Assembly: GCF_005877055.1 (NCBI RefSeq)
Contig: NZ_CP039424.1
Location: 1 to 64,000 of the forward strand
Length of the DNA: 64,000 nt
Reading direction: 5' to 3'
Source: Citricoccus sp. SGAir0253
GTDB taxonomy: Bacteria; Actinomycetota; Actinomycetes; Actinomycetales; Micrococcaceae
Both the position numbers and the translations under genes were made by a program. Below, piece by piece: positions 1-11,738 of this stretch; positions within the stretch are counted from its first letter, which is position 1; each line of letters begins with the position of its first letter. The notes under the pieces are model-generated. The model worked only from the letters and a program-made list of their open reading frames with translations, did not search any database and was not told the origin of the DNA.

Positions 1-1443
1 ATGGTTGCAGATGAGGCTGTCAGCAGCTCCTGGCGCAAGGTGGTGCGCACCCTGGAGGAGGACGACCGCGTCTCCCCACGCCAGCGCGGGCACGTGGGCC
101 TGGCCCAGGCCCAGGGACTCATCGGCAACACGCTCCTGCTGGCCGTCCCGAACGAGCTGACGCGCGAGGTGCTGCAGACCCAGCTGAAGGACCCGCTGGC
201 CGCCGCCCTGCAGGACGTGTTCCGCACCGAGATCCTCTGCGCCTACTCCATCGACTCCACCCTCGCCGCGCCCCGCGCGGAGGAGTCCCCGGTGCCCGTG
301 CGCGCCACCCCGGTCCGCGAGGTGCCCGCCGTCCGCTCGGCCGCCTCCCCGGTCCGCTCGGCGCCGCCCGCCCCCGCGCCCGGGCCGCCGTCGACCTCGG
401 ACGAGACGAGCCGGCTGAACCCGCGGTACCACTTCGAGACGTTCGTGATCGGGTCCTCGAACCGCTTCGCCCACGCCGCCGCCAACGCCGTGGCCGAGGC
501 TCCCGCCAAGGCCTACAACCCGCTGTTCATCTACGGCGAGTCCGGGCTCGGCAAGACCCACCTGCTGCACGCCATCGGGCACTACGCCCGGCACCTGTAC
601 CCCGGACTGCGGGTGCGCTACGTGAACTCGGAGGAGTTCACCAACGACTTCATCAACTCGATCCGCCACGACGAGGGCGCCAGCTTCAAGCAGGTGTACC
701 GCAACGTGGACATCCTGCTCATCGACGACATCCAGTTCCTGGCGGACAAGGAAGCCACCGTCGAGGAGTTCTTCCACACGTTCAACACGCTGTACAACAA
801 CAACAAGCAGGTCGTGATCACCTCCGACCTGCCGCCGAAGCAGCTCTCCGGCTTCGAGGAGCGGCTGCGCTCCCGCTTCGAGTGGGGTCTCATCACGGAC
901 ATCCAGCCGCCGGACCTGGAGACGCGCATCGCCATCCTGCGCAAGAAGGCCGAGGCCGAGGGGCTCACCGCGCCGCCAGAGGTGCTGGAGTACATCGGCT
1001 CGAACATCTCCACGAACATCCGCGAGCTCGAGGGCGCCCTGATCCGCGTGACCGCCTTCGCGTCCCTCAACAAGCAGCCCGTGGACACCCAGCTCGCCGA
1101 GCAGGTGCTGCGCGACCTCATCACGGACGAGGACGCCCACGAGATCACGGCGCCGGCGATCCTCAACGAGACGGCGGCGTACTTCAACCTGACGATGGAG
1201 GAGCTGACCTCCAAGTCCCGCACGCGCACCCTGGTGACCGCCCGGCAGATCGCCATGTACCTGCTGCGCGAGCTCACCGAGATGTCCCTGCCCAAGATCG
1301 GCCAGGAGCTCGGTGGCCGGGACCACACCACGGTCATCCACGCCGACCGGAAGATCCGCGAGCTCATGGCCGAGCGCCGGACGATCTACAACCAGGTCAC
1401 GGAACTCACGAACCGGATCAAGCAGAAGCAACGGGCCCGCTGA
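1..1443 (+). CDS. dnaA: Chromosomal replication initiator protein DnaA
   Basis: Initiator of chromosome replication; in its ATP form it binds DnaA boxes and opens oriC. The 480-residue product has the complete domain order: domain I (about 1-90), a Pro/Ala-rich variable linker (about 95-140), an AAA+ ATPase with Walker A GESGLGKT at 179-186 and Walker B LLIDD at 239-243, and a C-terminal helix-turn-helix with the DnaA signature GGRDHTTVIH at 438-447. The ATG is base 1 of the window, so promoter and ribosome binding site are out of view. It is followed by oriC and then dnaN, the usual arrangement. DnaA boxes downstream and elsewhere in the window are its expected targets. Identification is essentially certain. 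Confidence 0.99.
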   Translation: MVADEAVSSSWRKVVRTLEEDDRVSPRQRGHVGLAQAQGLIGNTLLLAVPNELTREVLQTQLKDPLAAALQDVFRTEILCAYSIDSTLAAPRAEESPVPVRATPVREVPAVRSAASPVRSAPPAPAPGPPSTSDETSRLNPRYHFETFVIGSSNRFAHAAANAVAEAPAKAYNPLFIYGESGLGKTHLLHAIGHYARHLYPGLRVRYVNSEEFTNDFINSIRHDEGASFKQVYRNVDILLIDDIQFLADKEATVEEFFHTFNTLYNNNKQVVITSDLPPKQLSGFEERLRSRFEWGLITDIQPPDLETRIAILRKKAEAEGLTAPPEVLEYIGSNISTNIRELEGALIRVTAFASLNKQPVDTQLAEQVLRDLITDEDAHEITAPAILNETAAYFNLTMEELTSKSRTRTLVTARQIAMYLLRELTEMSLPKIGQELGGRDHTTVIHADRKIRELMAERRTIYNQVTELTNRIKQKQRAR

Positions 1444-1850
1444 CCCCGGCCGGCGACCTTCATCCTTAACTCGAGGGTGGACCCACAGCCTTAACCCCGT
1501 GAACCCGGGCCCCGGGAGCACTTCTCCACAGTTGTCCACAGAATTCCACAGGCAGAACCGCGAGATCTCAAGGGTGGCACCCACAGCTGTGGACAACGCT
1601 GTGGATCGTTAAGTGGAGGACCGCCCCCAGGCTCTGGACAACTGCCGGGCGAGCTGTGGATCGGGTTGCGGGGCCGGCGGAGGTTGTGCACCGGCCGTGC
1701 ACAGGGACAACGGAGACCCTCCACCGCCCCATCCACAGGCTTAACCGCGTTCAGGCGCCGGGAAGAGGGGTTATCCACAGTTTCCACAGGGGTTATTAAC
1801 ACTACTCATCCCTGTTAAGAGAGAATCCCAAGAACATTCACCCTCCGTCC
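1444..1850. other. oriC: Replication origin oriC (DnaA-box cluster and AT-rich stretch)
   Basis: The whole 1444-2171 dnaA-dnaN interval is gene-free. Three perfect DnaA boxes are visible: TTGTCCACA at 1532-1540, its complement at 1588-1596, and TTATCCACA at 1771-1779. Relaxed boxes lie at 1522-1530, 1542-1550, 1600-1608, 1633-1641, 1655-1663 and 1780-1788, on both strands. The last strong box is followed by an AT-rich stretch at about 1790-1840 (GGTTATTAACAC, then CTGTTAAGAG), unusual in this GC-rich DNA and a candidate unwinding element. From about 1850 to 2060 I see only GC-rich DNA without clear motifs. Position between dnaA and dnaN matches known actinobacterial origins. Confidence 0.93.
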
Positions 1851-2060
1851 GTCGACCGCGACTCGTCCCACCGGCCCAGATCGGTCCCGACGCCCACCGT
1901 GGACCGGAGCCCACGCGGCCGGTGGCCTCCCCCGCCCGGGGCCGCACCCCGTTCCCCGACCCCGGGGCGGCCGAACTGCCCGGGAACACTCCCCCACCTC
2001 GGGCGCCTCAACCACAGGTCGGCCCGGTTTCCCGGCATTCGCGGCACCGGCGAGTCACGG

Positions 2061-2066
2061 TAAGCT
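2061..2066 (+). promoter_or_regulatory. Candidate -10 element for dnaN
   Basis: TAAGCT fits the TAnnnT actinobacterial -10. It would give a leader of roughly 100 nt before the GTG at 2172. No convincing -35 hexamer is seen. Confidence 0.4.
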
Positions 2067-2171
2067 GGCACAGCACCGGCCGTCGGTGTGCATGAGGGAC
2101 CCCAGGTGGGTGGACGTCCCGATGGAGCCGAACGACTAGACCTGCCGTCTGCGAGAAAGGCGGATACTTCT

Positions 2172-3302
2172 GTGAAGTTCACCGTTGAGCGAGACATCCT
2201 GACGGATGCCGTCTCCTGGACCGCACGCTCCCTGTCCCCTCGCCCTCCGGTGCCGGTGCTCTCGGGCCTGCTGATCACGGCCGAGAGCGGCCTGGTCTCC
2301 ATCGCGAGCTTCGACTACGAGACCTCCGCCCAGCTGGAGATCGAGGCCGAGATCGAGGCCCCCGGCAAGATCCTGGTCTCCGGCCGGCTGCTCAATGACA
2401 TCGTCCGGTCCCTGCCGGCCGCCCCGGTCACCGTGGAGACCGAGGGGTCAAAGGTGATCGTCACGTGCCGCAGCTCCCGCTTCGAGCTGGCCACCATGCC
2501 GGTCGAGGAGTACCCCGCCCTCCCGGAGATGCCGGAGTCGGCCGGCACCGTGGACGGCAGCGCCTTCGCGCACGCCGTCGCACAGGTCACCGTGGCCGCC
2601 TCCCGGGACGACACCCTCCCGATCCTCACCGCCGTGAAGCTCGAGATCGAGGGCGACCGGATCACCTTCCTGGCCACCGACCGCTACCGCCTGGCGATGA
2701 AGGAACTCCACTGGGCACCCGCGGACCCGTCCATCTCCACCTCCCTGCTCGTCAAGGCCCGCACCCTCACCGAGGTGGCGAAGTCCCTCGCCGGCGGCGG
2801 TGAGCTGCAGCTGCGGCTGCCCCGGGAGTCCTCGACCTCCGACCTCATCGGCTTCTCCTCCGGCGGCCGCCGGACCACCTCCGTCCTGGTGGACGGCGAG
2901 TACCCGAAGATCCGCGCACTCTTCCCGGAGTCCAGCCCCATCCACGCCGTCGTGGCCACGGGTCCCCTGGTCGAGGCCGTCAACCGCGTCAAGCTGGTGG
3001 CCGAGCGCAACACCGCCGTGCGCATGGTCTTCACCGACGGCCAGGTCTCCCTCGACGCGGGCACCGGCAACGACGCCTCCGCGAACGAGTCCCTGGACGC
3101 GGCGCTCGACGGCGACGAGATCACCGTGGCCTTCAACCCCTCCTACCTGGGCGAGGGGTTGAACGTGATCGACGCCCCCTACGTGCGGTTCTCCTTCACC
3201 ACCGCCCCGAAGCCCGCCCTCATGACCGCCCAGCAGGAGCCGGACTCGGCCGAGCAGGACGACTACCGGTACCTCGTCATGCCGGTGCGCCTGGCCAACT
3301 GA
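2172..3302 (+). CDS. dnaN: DNA polymerase III beta sliding clamp
   Basis: Ring-shaped processivity clamp that tethers DNA polymerase III and other repair factors to DNA. The product of about 376 residues matches the family's usual length and carries the three-fold repeated clamp fold, starting [16 protein letters not shown] and ending with the typical C-terminal motif YLVMPVRL. The frame stays open upstream to an ATG at 2088, but GTG 2172 is preferred: it follows a purine-rich ribosome binding site (GAGAAAGG, 2152-2159) and gives the conserved clamp N-terminus. It lies between oriC and recF in the standard replication cluster. Confidence 0.97.
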   Translation: MKFTVERDILTDAVSWTARSLSPRPPVPVLSGLLITAESGLVSIASFDYETSAQLEIEAEIEAPGKILVSGRLLNDIVRSLPAAPVTVETEGSKVIVTCRSSRFELATMPVEEYPALPEMPESAGTVDGSAFAHAVAQVTVAASRDDTLPILTAVKLEIEGDRITFLATDRYRLAMKELHWAPADPSISTSLLVKARTLTEVAKSLAGGGELQLRLPRESSTSDLIGFSSGGRRTTSVLVDGEYPKIRALFPESSPIHAVVATGPLVEAVNRVKLVAERNTAVRMVFTDGQVSLDAGTGNDASANESLDAALDGDEITVAFNPSYLGEGLNVIDAPYVRFSFTTAPKPALMTAQQEPDSAEQDDYRYLVMPVRLAN

Positions 3303-3322
3303 CGCCGCCGGTCGCGAGCGCC

Positions 3323-4489
3323 GTGCACCTGTCCCACCTGTCCCTCACCGACTACCGCTCGTACCGCCAGGCGGAGCTGGACCTCGTCCCCGGGCCCAAC
3401 GTCCTCGTGGGGTCCAACGGCGTGGGCAAGACGAACATCGTCGAGGCCATCGGGTACCTGGCCACCCAGGACTCCCACCGCGTGCCCCACGACACCCCCC
3501 TGGTGCGGTTCGGGGCCTCGCAGGCGATCATCCGCGGCCGCATCCACCGCGGCGAGCGGGCGGTCGCCGTCGAGATGGAGATCAACCCCGGCCGGTCCAA
3601 CCGGGCGGCCATCAACCGGGGCGCCCCCCAGCGGGCCCGCGAGGCGCTCGGGCTGCTGCGCTCGGTGCTCTTCGCCCCGGAGGACCTCGCCCTGGTCACC
3701 GGGGACCCCTCCGTCCGCCGTCGGTTCCTCGACGACCTCGTGGTCCAGCTGCGCCCCGCCCTCGGGGACGCGGGCAGCGACTACGAGCGGGTGCTGCGCC
3801 AGCGCAACGCGCTGCTGAAGAACGCCCGCGCCTCCCGGACGTGGACGGAGGAGCACGAGCACACGATCGCCGTGTGGGACGAGCACCTCTCCCGCGCCGG
3901 GGCCCGCGTCCTCCACGGCCGGCTCCACGTGCTGCGGATGCTCGCCGCGCCGCTGACCGAGTCGTACGCCGCCCTGGCCGGGAGCCGGAAGCCCGCCGGC
4001 TTCAGCTACGAGTCCACGGTCCCCGCCGCGGCGGGCCAGCACGGGACCGTCCCGGACGAGGAGGAGCTGTACGAGGCACTGCTCGCCGAGTTGGGCTCGC
4101 GCCGCCGGCAGGAGCGGGACCGCGGGGTCACCCTGGCCGGACCGCACCGGGACGACCTCGCACTGGCCCTGGGGCCCGCGCCGGCCAAGGGCTTCGCCTC
4201 CCACGGCGAGACCTGGTCCCTGGCCCTGGCCCTGAAGCTGGCGAGCTACCGCGTGCTGGTGGCCGACGACCCGGACCCGGACGCCCGCCCCGTGCTGATC
4301 CTCGACGACGTCTTCGCCGAGCTCGACGCCGGCCGCCGCACCCGCCTGGCCGCCCTGGTGTCCGACGCCGAACAGCTGCTGGTCACGGCCGCCGTGGCGG
4401 AGGACATCCCCGTGGAGCTGCGCGGGCCGCGCATCGGTGTCAGCCTCGGCGAGGAGGGCAGCACGCTCGATCCGGGGGTCCGGCCGTGA
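3323..4489 (+). CDS. recF: DNA replication and repair protein RecF
   Basis: SMC-like ATPase of the RecFOR pathway that helps load RecA at gaps and aids restart of stalled forks. The 388 residues match the family. Visible motifs are Walker A GSNGVGKT at 30-37, the ABC-type signature region LAGPHRDDL, and a Walker B-like [11 protein letters not shown] near the C-terminus. The GTG start at 3323 is 20 nt after the dnaN stop, giving [14 protein letters not shown], the expected RecF beginning. The stop TGA overlaps the GTG of the next gene (GTGA), so translation of the two is probably coupled. Confidence 0.97.
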   Translation: MHLSHLSLTDYRSYRQAELDLVPGPNVLVGSNGVGKTNIVEAIGYLATQDSHRVPHDTPLVRFGASQAIIRGRIHRGERAVAVEMEINPGRSNRAAINRGAPQRAREALGLLRSVLFAPEDLALVTGDPSVRRRFLDDLVVQLRPALGDAGSDYERVLRQRNALLKNARASRTWTEEHEHTIAVWDEHLSRAGARVLHGRLHVLRMLAAPLTESYAALAGSRKPAGFSYESTVPAAAGQHGTVPDEEELYEALLAELGSRRRQERDRGVTLAGPHRDDLALALGPAPAKGFASHGETWSLALALKLASYRVLVADDPDPDARPVLILDDVFAELDAGRRTRLAALVSDAEQLLVTAAVAEDIPVELRGPRIGVSLGEEGSTLDPGVRP

Positions 4490-5181
4490 CGCGTGCCGGC
4501 GAGGCGGGTCCGGCGGACGACCAATGGGCCCCGGACGACGCGGGGCGCGCGGGCGAGCCACGGGACGCCGGGACGCCGGGGACCGGACCGGACGCGGCCC
4601 CGGGGCCCGGCGCGCCGGCGCCGCAGGGACCCGCCGACCCCACCCCGCCGGGACCGGCGCCCGAGGAGCCGGACGCCGCCCTGGTCGCGCTCAACCGCGT
4701 CCGGCAGGCCGCGGAGGCCCGGGGCGAGGCCCGGCGCCGGTCCTCCACCCCGGCGCGCGGCACGGCCGGGACGCAGGGTGCCGGCCGGGCCGGTGGGGGC
4801 CGGCGTCGGGGCCCGGTGGCCGACGCCCGCGACCCGCGCATGCTCGGCGACGTGTTCGGCCGCCTGGTGACGGACCGCGGATGGTCCTCGCCGGTGGCCG
4901 TCGGCTCCGTGCTGTCCCGCTGGGACGAGCTGGTGGGGCCGGACATCGCCCTGCACTGCAGGCCGGAGAGCTTCGAGAACGAGGTGGTCACGGTGCGCTG
5001 TGACTCCACGGCGTGGGCCACCCAGCTCAAGCTCCTCACGCCCGCCCTGCTGCAGCGGTTCGAGGACGCCCTGGGACCGGGGATCGTCACGAGCCTGCGC
5101 GTGGCCGGCCCCGCGGCCCCGTCCTGGCGCAAGGGCCCGCGCGTGGTCCGGGGCAGGGGCCCGCGGGACACCTACGGATAG
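4486..5181 (+). CDS. DciA-type helicase-associated protein (DUF721)
   Basis: Small protein of the DUF721/DciA family, which in actinobacteria and many other bacteria lacking DnaC/DnaI helps load or operate the replicative helicase DnaB. The product of about 231 residues has a long Pro/Ala/Arg-rich disordered N-terminus (about 1-110) followed by the DUF721 domain, recognisable from [28 protein letters not shown] and [11 protein letters not shown]. The open frame extends upstream inside recF, but GTG 4486 overlaps the recF stop by 4 nt and gives the sensible start. It is the usual gene between recF and gyrB in actinobacteria. The family is clear; the helicase role is transferred from studied homologues. 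Confidence 0.9.
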   Translation: MTRAGEAGPADDQWAPDDAGRAGEPRDAGTPGTGPDAAPGPGAPAPQGPADPTPPGPAPEEPDAALVALNRVRQAAEARGEARRRSSTPARGTAGTQGAGRAGGGRRRGPVADARDPRMLGDVFGRLVTDRGWSSPVAVGSVLSRWDELVGPDIALHCRPESFENEVVTVRCDSTAWATQLKLLTPALLQRFEDALGPGIVTSLRVAGPAAPSWRKGPRVVRGRGPRDTYG

Positions 5182-5535
5182 GCCCGCTCCCTCCCGCCAA
5201 GCCCCGCCAAGCCCCGCCGGGTCCCGGCGCCCGGCCCGGACCCGCTGCCGCGACGCCGTCCGCCGAACCCGCCAACGGCGATCTGAGCCACTCACCCCCC
5301 GGTGGGCGGACGGGGACCGGGAGGGCGATCCCCGAGCGGGGCGGAAGGCCGGTTCTGCGCGTCTGGGGGCATGTCCTGGCCCGGCGCACCCCTCCGATGG
5401 GCGCTCCGGGCGCGTTCTGGAGTAGGATATGAAGGACGTCGTGCCGAACCTGGACGGGCCGTGCCCGCAGGTGTCCCCCTCGGGGCCGGCACGGTCCGCC
5501 GAGACTGTCCCCGAACCGAGGAGCCGTAGACGCCC
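5182..5535 (+). promoter_or_regulatory. Gene-free gyrB leader with candidate -10
   Basis: This 354-nt stretch contains no convincing ORF. TAGGAT at 5423-5428 is a good TAnnnT -10 element and would give a gyrB leader of about 100 nt. No clear -35, riboswitch or strong hairpin is seen. In many bacteria gyrB promoters respond to supercoiling, but nothing in the sequence shows that here. Confidence 0.5.
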
Positions 5536-7704
5536 GTGGCCGAAGAGAACAACGGCACTGACCAGAGCGGCCTGCCCCCGGAGACCGCCGCACCGGCACC
5601 GGAGGCGACCTCCTCCGAGATCTCCCAGGCCACCCGCAAGGTGGAGCACGAGTACGGCGCCGGTGACATCACGGTGCTCGAGGGCCTGGAGGCCGTGCGC
5701 AAGCGGCCGGGCATGTACATCGGCTCCACGGGCCCGCGCGGCCTGCACCACCTCGTCTACGAGGTCGTGGACAACTCGGTGGACGAGGCCCTCGCCGGGT
5801 ACTGCGACACCATCCGCGTCACGCTGCAGGCCGACGGCGGCGTCCGCGTGGAGGACAACGGCCGCGGCATCCCCGTGGACATGCACCCCACGGAGGGCCG
5901 GCCCACGGTCGAGGTCGTCATGACCATCCTGCACGCCGGCGGAAAGTTCGGCGGGGGCGGCTACGCCGTCTCCGGCGGCCTGCACGGCGTGGGCATCTCC
6001 GTGGTGAACGCGCTGTCCACGCGCGTGGAGACCGAGATCCGCCGCCAGGGCCACGTCTGGCGGATGTCCTTCGCGAACGGCGGCGTGCCCCAGGGCGAGC
6101 TCGTCCAGGGCGAGGAGACGGACGCGACCGGCACCACCCAGGTGTTCTACCCGGACCCGGAGATCTTCGAGACGACCGTCTTCGACTTCGAGACGCTGCG
6201 CGCGCGGTTCCAGCAGATGGCCTTCCTCAACAAGGGCCTGCGCATCACGCTGACGGACGAGCGCCCGATCGAGACCAACGAGGTCCAGCAGGACGAGATC
6301 GCCGGTGACCCGGAGGCCGAGGCCACGGCGGAGGCCCCGGAGGACGCGGCCACCGAGGAGACCCCGGCCCCGATCGGGCACGAGCTGGAGTCCCATCGCA
6401 AGCGGACCGTCGACTACAAGTACGACAACGGCCTGCTGGACTACGTGGAGCACCTGAACTCGAACAAGAAGGTCGAGATGGTGCACGACGACGTCATCGC
6501 CTTCGAGACCGAGGACACCGAGCGCAAGATGGCCGCCGAGGTGGCCATGCAGTGGACCACCGCCTACTCCGAGTCGGTCCACACCTACGCGAACACCATC
6601 AACACCCACGAGGGCGGCACCCACGAGGAGGGCTTCCGCGCGGCGCTGACCTCCCTCGTCAACCGGTATGCCCGGGACAAGGAACTGCTCAAGGCCAAGG
6701 ACGACAACCTCACCGGGGACGACGTCCGCGAGGGCCTGACCGCGGTGCTGTCCATCAAGCTCTCCGAGCCGCAGTTCGAGGGCCAGACGAAGACGAAGCT
6801 GGGCAACTCCGAGGCCAAGGGCTTCATCCAGAAGATCGTCTCGGACCAGCTCGGCGACTGGCTCGAGCGGAACCCGGGCCCGGCCAAGGACATCATCCGC
6901 AAGGCCCAGCTGGCCTCCCAGGCCCGCATGGCCGCCCGCAAGGCCCGGGACAACGCCCGGCGCAAGTCGCCCCTGGAGTCCTTCGGGATGCCCGGCAAGC
7001 TCGCCGACTGCTCCTCGAAGAACCCCGTCGAGTGCGAGGTCTACATCGTGGAGGGCGACTCGGCCGGCGGCTCGGCCAAGCAGGGCCGCAACCCCACCAC
7101 GCAGGCGATCCTGCCGCTGCGCGGCAAGATCCTCAACGTGGAGCGCGCCCGCCTGGACCGCGCCCTCTCCAACGCGGAGATCCAGTCGATGATCACCGCG
7201 TTCGGCACGGGCATCGGCGAGGAGTTCGACCTCACCAAGCTGCGGTACCACAAGATCGTCCTGATGGCGGACGCGGACGTGGACGGCCAGCACATCACCA
7301 CCCTGCTGCTGACGGTGCTGTTCCGCTACATGCGCCCGCTGATCGAGAACGGCTTCGTGTTCCTGGCGCAGCCCCCGCTGTACCGGATCAAGTGGTCCAA
7401 CGCCCCGCACGACTACGTGTTCTCGGACGAGGAGCGCGACCAGGCGATCGCCGCCGGCCTGGCCCGCGGCTGGCGCTACCCCAAGGACAACGGCATCCAG
7501 CGCTACAAGGGCCTGGGCGAGATGGACTACCAGGAGCTGTGGGACACCACCATGGACCCGGAGCACCGGACCCTGCTGCAGGTGACCATGGACGACGCGG
7601 CCGCGGCGGACGAGATCTTCTCCATGCTGATGGGCGAGGACGTGGAATCCCGCCGGTCCTTCATCCAGCAGAACGCCAAGGACGTCCGGTTCCTGGACAT
7701 CTGA
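5536..7704 (+). CDS. gyrB: DNA gyrase subunit B
   Basis: ATPase subunit of DNA gyrase, which introduces negative supercoils together with GyrA. The GHKL ATPase domain begins near residue 40 ([32 protein letters not shown]), the TOPRIM domain carries EGDSAGGSA and DADVDGQHI, and the C-terminus has [16 protein letters not shown]. At 722 residues it is somewhat longer than most actinobacterial GyrB: there is an acidic 35-residue low-complexity insertion around 250-285 ([11 protein letters not shown]), just before the transducer-region sequence [14 protein letters not shown] start at 5536. gyrA follows 113 nt downstream, the usual pair. Confidence 0.98.
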   Translation: MAEENNGTDQSGLPPETAAPAPEATSSEISQATRKVEHEYGAGDITVLEGLEAVRKRPGMYIGSTGPRGLHHLVYEVVDNSVDEALAGYCDTIRVTLQADGGVRVEDNGRGIPVDMHPTEGRPTVEVVMTILHAGGKFGGGGYAVSGGLHGVGISVVNALSTRVETEIRRQGHVWRMSFANGGVPQGELVQGEETDATGTTQVFYPDPEIFETTVFDFETLRARFQQMAFLNKGLRITLTDERPIETNEVQQDEIAGDPEAEATAEAPEDAATEETPAPIGHELESHRKRTVDYKYDNGLLDYVEHLNSNKKVEMVHDDVIAFETEDTERKMAAEVAMQWTTAYSESVHTYANTINTHEGGTHEEGFRAALTSLVNRYARDKELLKAKDDNLTGDDVREGLTAVLSIKLSEPQFEGQTKTKLGNSEAKGFIQKIVSDQLGDWLERNPGPAKDIIRKAQLASQARMAARKARDNARRKSPLESFGMPGKLADCSSKNPVECEVYIVEGDSAGGSAKQGRNPTTQAILPLRGKILNVERARLDRALSNAEIQSMITAFGTGIGEEFDLTKLRYHKIVLMADADVDGQHITTLLLTVLFRYMRPLIENGFVFLAQPPLYRIKWSNAPHDYVFSDEERDQAIAAGLARGWRYPKDNGIQRYKGLGEMDYQELWDTTMDPEHRTLLQVTMDDAAAADEIFSMLMGEDVESRRSFIQQNAKDVRFLDI

Positions 7705-7817
7705 GTCCCTCCCGAGACACCTGACCCGGACCCCGCGGCCCGGGGCCGGGCCCGCCCAGCCGTGCGGTGCCCGCCCCGCCGGCGGACCACCCTGACGAGA
7801 CCCGAGGACCGAAGCGC

Positions 7818-10522
<2,705 letters not shown>

Positions 10523-10523
<1 letters not shown>

Positions 10524-11110
10524 TGAGCACATCCGGAACGCCCCGGTCCACGGGCCAGCGCCCGGCGGGCACGAACCCCGCCCGCGGGACCCAGCAGCGG
10601 ACCGCCGCCCAGCCGGCCCGGACGGCCGCCCAGCGCCCCCAGAACGGCCGCCCCTCGGGGCAGGCCCAGGGACGTCCGGCGTCCGGCCAGCGGCCCGCGC
10701 AGCGCCCGGCCCAGCAGGGCCTGGTCCGGCCGGCGCCCAAGGCCAAGGTCCGCAAGGCCCGGCTGCTCGTCTCCCGGATCGACCCCTGGTCGGTGCTCAA
10801 GATGGCGTTCCTGCTCTCCGTGGCCCTGGGCATCGTCACCGTGGTCGGCGCCGTGGTGCTGTGGACCGTCATGGACCTGACCGGGATCTTCGACCAGGTC
10901 AACGACCTGCTGGCGCAGGTGCTCGGCTCGGAGGGCGGCTCGTTCACCGTCCAGCAGATCATCTCCCTCGGCCAGGTGGCCTCGTTCGCCACCATCATCG
11001 CGGTGGTCAACGTGGTCCTGCTGACGGCGCTGAGCATGCTCGCGGCGGTCCTCTACAACATCTCGTCCACCCTCGTCGGCGGCATCGGCGTGACCCTCAC
11101 CGACGACTGA
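10523..11110 (+). CDS. DUF3566 membrane protein
   Basis: Actinobacterial membrane protein of unknown biochemical role that almost always sits directly after gyrA. The first 85 residues are a disordered Gln/Ala/Pro/Arg-rich cytoplasmic segment. The DUF3566 domain follows, starting at RIDPWSVLKMAFLLSVALG, with two hydrophobic segments (about 92-116 and 146-172) and the conserved end STLVGGIGVTLTDD. The GTG at 10523 uses the last base of the gyrA stop (TAGTG), with GGAGGA 7-12 nt upstream, so it is very probably translated in the same mRNA as gyrA. Function is unknown; the family assignment is firm. Confidence 0.93.
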
Positions 11111-11143
11111 CGGCTCCCGCGACCCGCGGCCGGACCGCCGATT

Positions 11144-11171
11144 TTGCCCGGCGGCCCGGCTGGGGTATCGT
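11144..11171 (+). promoter_or_regulatory. Candidate tRNA-Ile promoter
   Basis: TTGCCC (11144-11149) and TATCGT (11166-11171) are separated by 16 nt and sit about 40 nt upstream of the tRNA. A 9-bp hairpin (11179-11187 with 11196-11204) lies in the precursor leader just before the mature 5' end. Confidence 0.5.
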
Positions 11172-11208
11172 GGACTCTCGTTCCGGGGACGCGTTCCCGG
11201 AACGGTGA

Positions 11209-11282
11209 GGGCGTATAGCTCAGGCGGTTAGAGCGCTTCGCTGATAACGAAGAGGTCCCAAGTTCAAGTCTTGGTACGCCCA
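11209..11282 (+). tRNA. tRNA-Ile (anticodon GAT)
   Basis: The 74-nt cloverleaf has acceptor arm GGGCGTA (11209-11215) pairing with TACGCCC (11275-11281) and discriminator A. The anticodon arm is CTTCG-CTGATAA-CGAAG, giving anticodon GAT, and the T arm contains GTTCAAGTC. CCA is not encoded. It is the tRNA-Ile commonly found downstream of gyrA in actinobacteria, paired here with tRNA-Ala 220 nt further on. Confidence 0.97.
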
Positions 11283-11327
11283 CTCACGCAGTTCCCCCAC
11301 CGGCCCCGCGCCGGGGAAGGCGGCATC

Positions 11328-11495
11328 ATGAAGCCAGCGGCACGACTGGTCGCCGTGGCGGCCGGCGTGGCCGCCGTGCTCGGTGTCCGAGCCTGGCGCG
11401 AGAACGAGCGCGGCAAGCAGGTCTGGAGCTCGGCCACGGATTCCCTCGACACCACGGCGCAGGGCAGCCCGGAGCGGGACGCGCGGGACAACTGA
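11328..11495 (+). CDS. DLW-39 family micro-protein
   Basis: A 55-residue protein lying between tRNA-Ile and tRNA-Ala. It starts MKPAARLVAVAAGVAAVLGV, one hydrophobic helix, then a charged RAWRENERGKQVWSSATDSL segment that matches the actinobacterial DLW-39 small-protein family (single helix followed by an xxxLWxEATDS-like motif) known at this chromosomal spot. The frame is open from 11271, inside the tRNA, but ATG 11328 is the only sensible start. Function is unknown; a membrane location is inferred from the hydrophobic N-terminus. Confidence 0.85.
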   Translation: MKPAARLVAVAAGVAAVLGVRAWRENERGKQVWSSATDSLDTTAQGSPERDARDN

Positions 11496-11504
11496 ACACC
11501 CCTC

Positions 11505-11577
11505 GGGGGCATGGCGCAATTGGTAGCGCACCTGCTTTGCAAGCAGGGGGTTAGGGGTTCGAGTCCCCTTGCCTCCA
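11505..11577 (+). tRNA. tRNA-Ala (anticodon TGC)
   Basis: 73-nt cloverleaf with acceptor GGGGGCA (11505-11511) pairing with TGCCTCC (11570-11576), including one G-T pair. The anticodon arm CCTGC-TTTGCAA-GCAGG gives anticodon TGC, and the T arm contains GGTTCGAGTCC. CCA is not encoded. It starts 9 nt after the DLW-39 stop and is followed at once by a strong hairpin. Confidence 0.97.
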
Positions 11578-11580
11578 CCG

Positions 11581-11627
11581 ATGACGAAGGGCCCGGGATC
11601 CAGTGCGGATCCCGGGCCCTTCGTCAT
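11581..11627 (+). terminator. Perfect 21-bp hairpin after tRNA-Ala
   Basis: The arms 11581-11601 and 11607-11627 are perfectly complementary over 21 bp around a 5-nt loop (AGTGC). The stem begins ATGACGAAGGGCCCGGG. It starts 3 nt after the mature tRNA and has no clear T-run, which is normal for terminators in such GC-rich genomes. Its core resembles the hairpin after tRNA-Leu at 26723-26755. Confidence 0.8.
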
Positions 11628-11738
11628 GCCACGGGTCCCGGTCCGTCCCGGGGCGCCCCGTGCGCCCCGGCGGGCGCGACGGCGGCCCGGAGGGCCCGAG
11701 TGCCGGGCCGGACCCGTGCGGGGACCGGCCCGGCCGCC

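Noticed and set aside
5302-5529. 75-codon frame in the gyrB leader
   Set aside because: Gly/Arg-rich without a family match, and it overlaps the likely gyrB promoter.
11581-11627. IS end or integrase attachment site at the tRNA-Ala 3' end
   Set aside because: The perfect inverted repeat has no flanking transposase or integrase, no target duplication and no copy of the tRNA 3' end; it fits a terminator.
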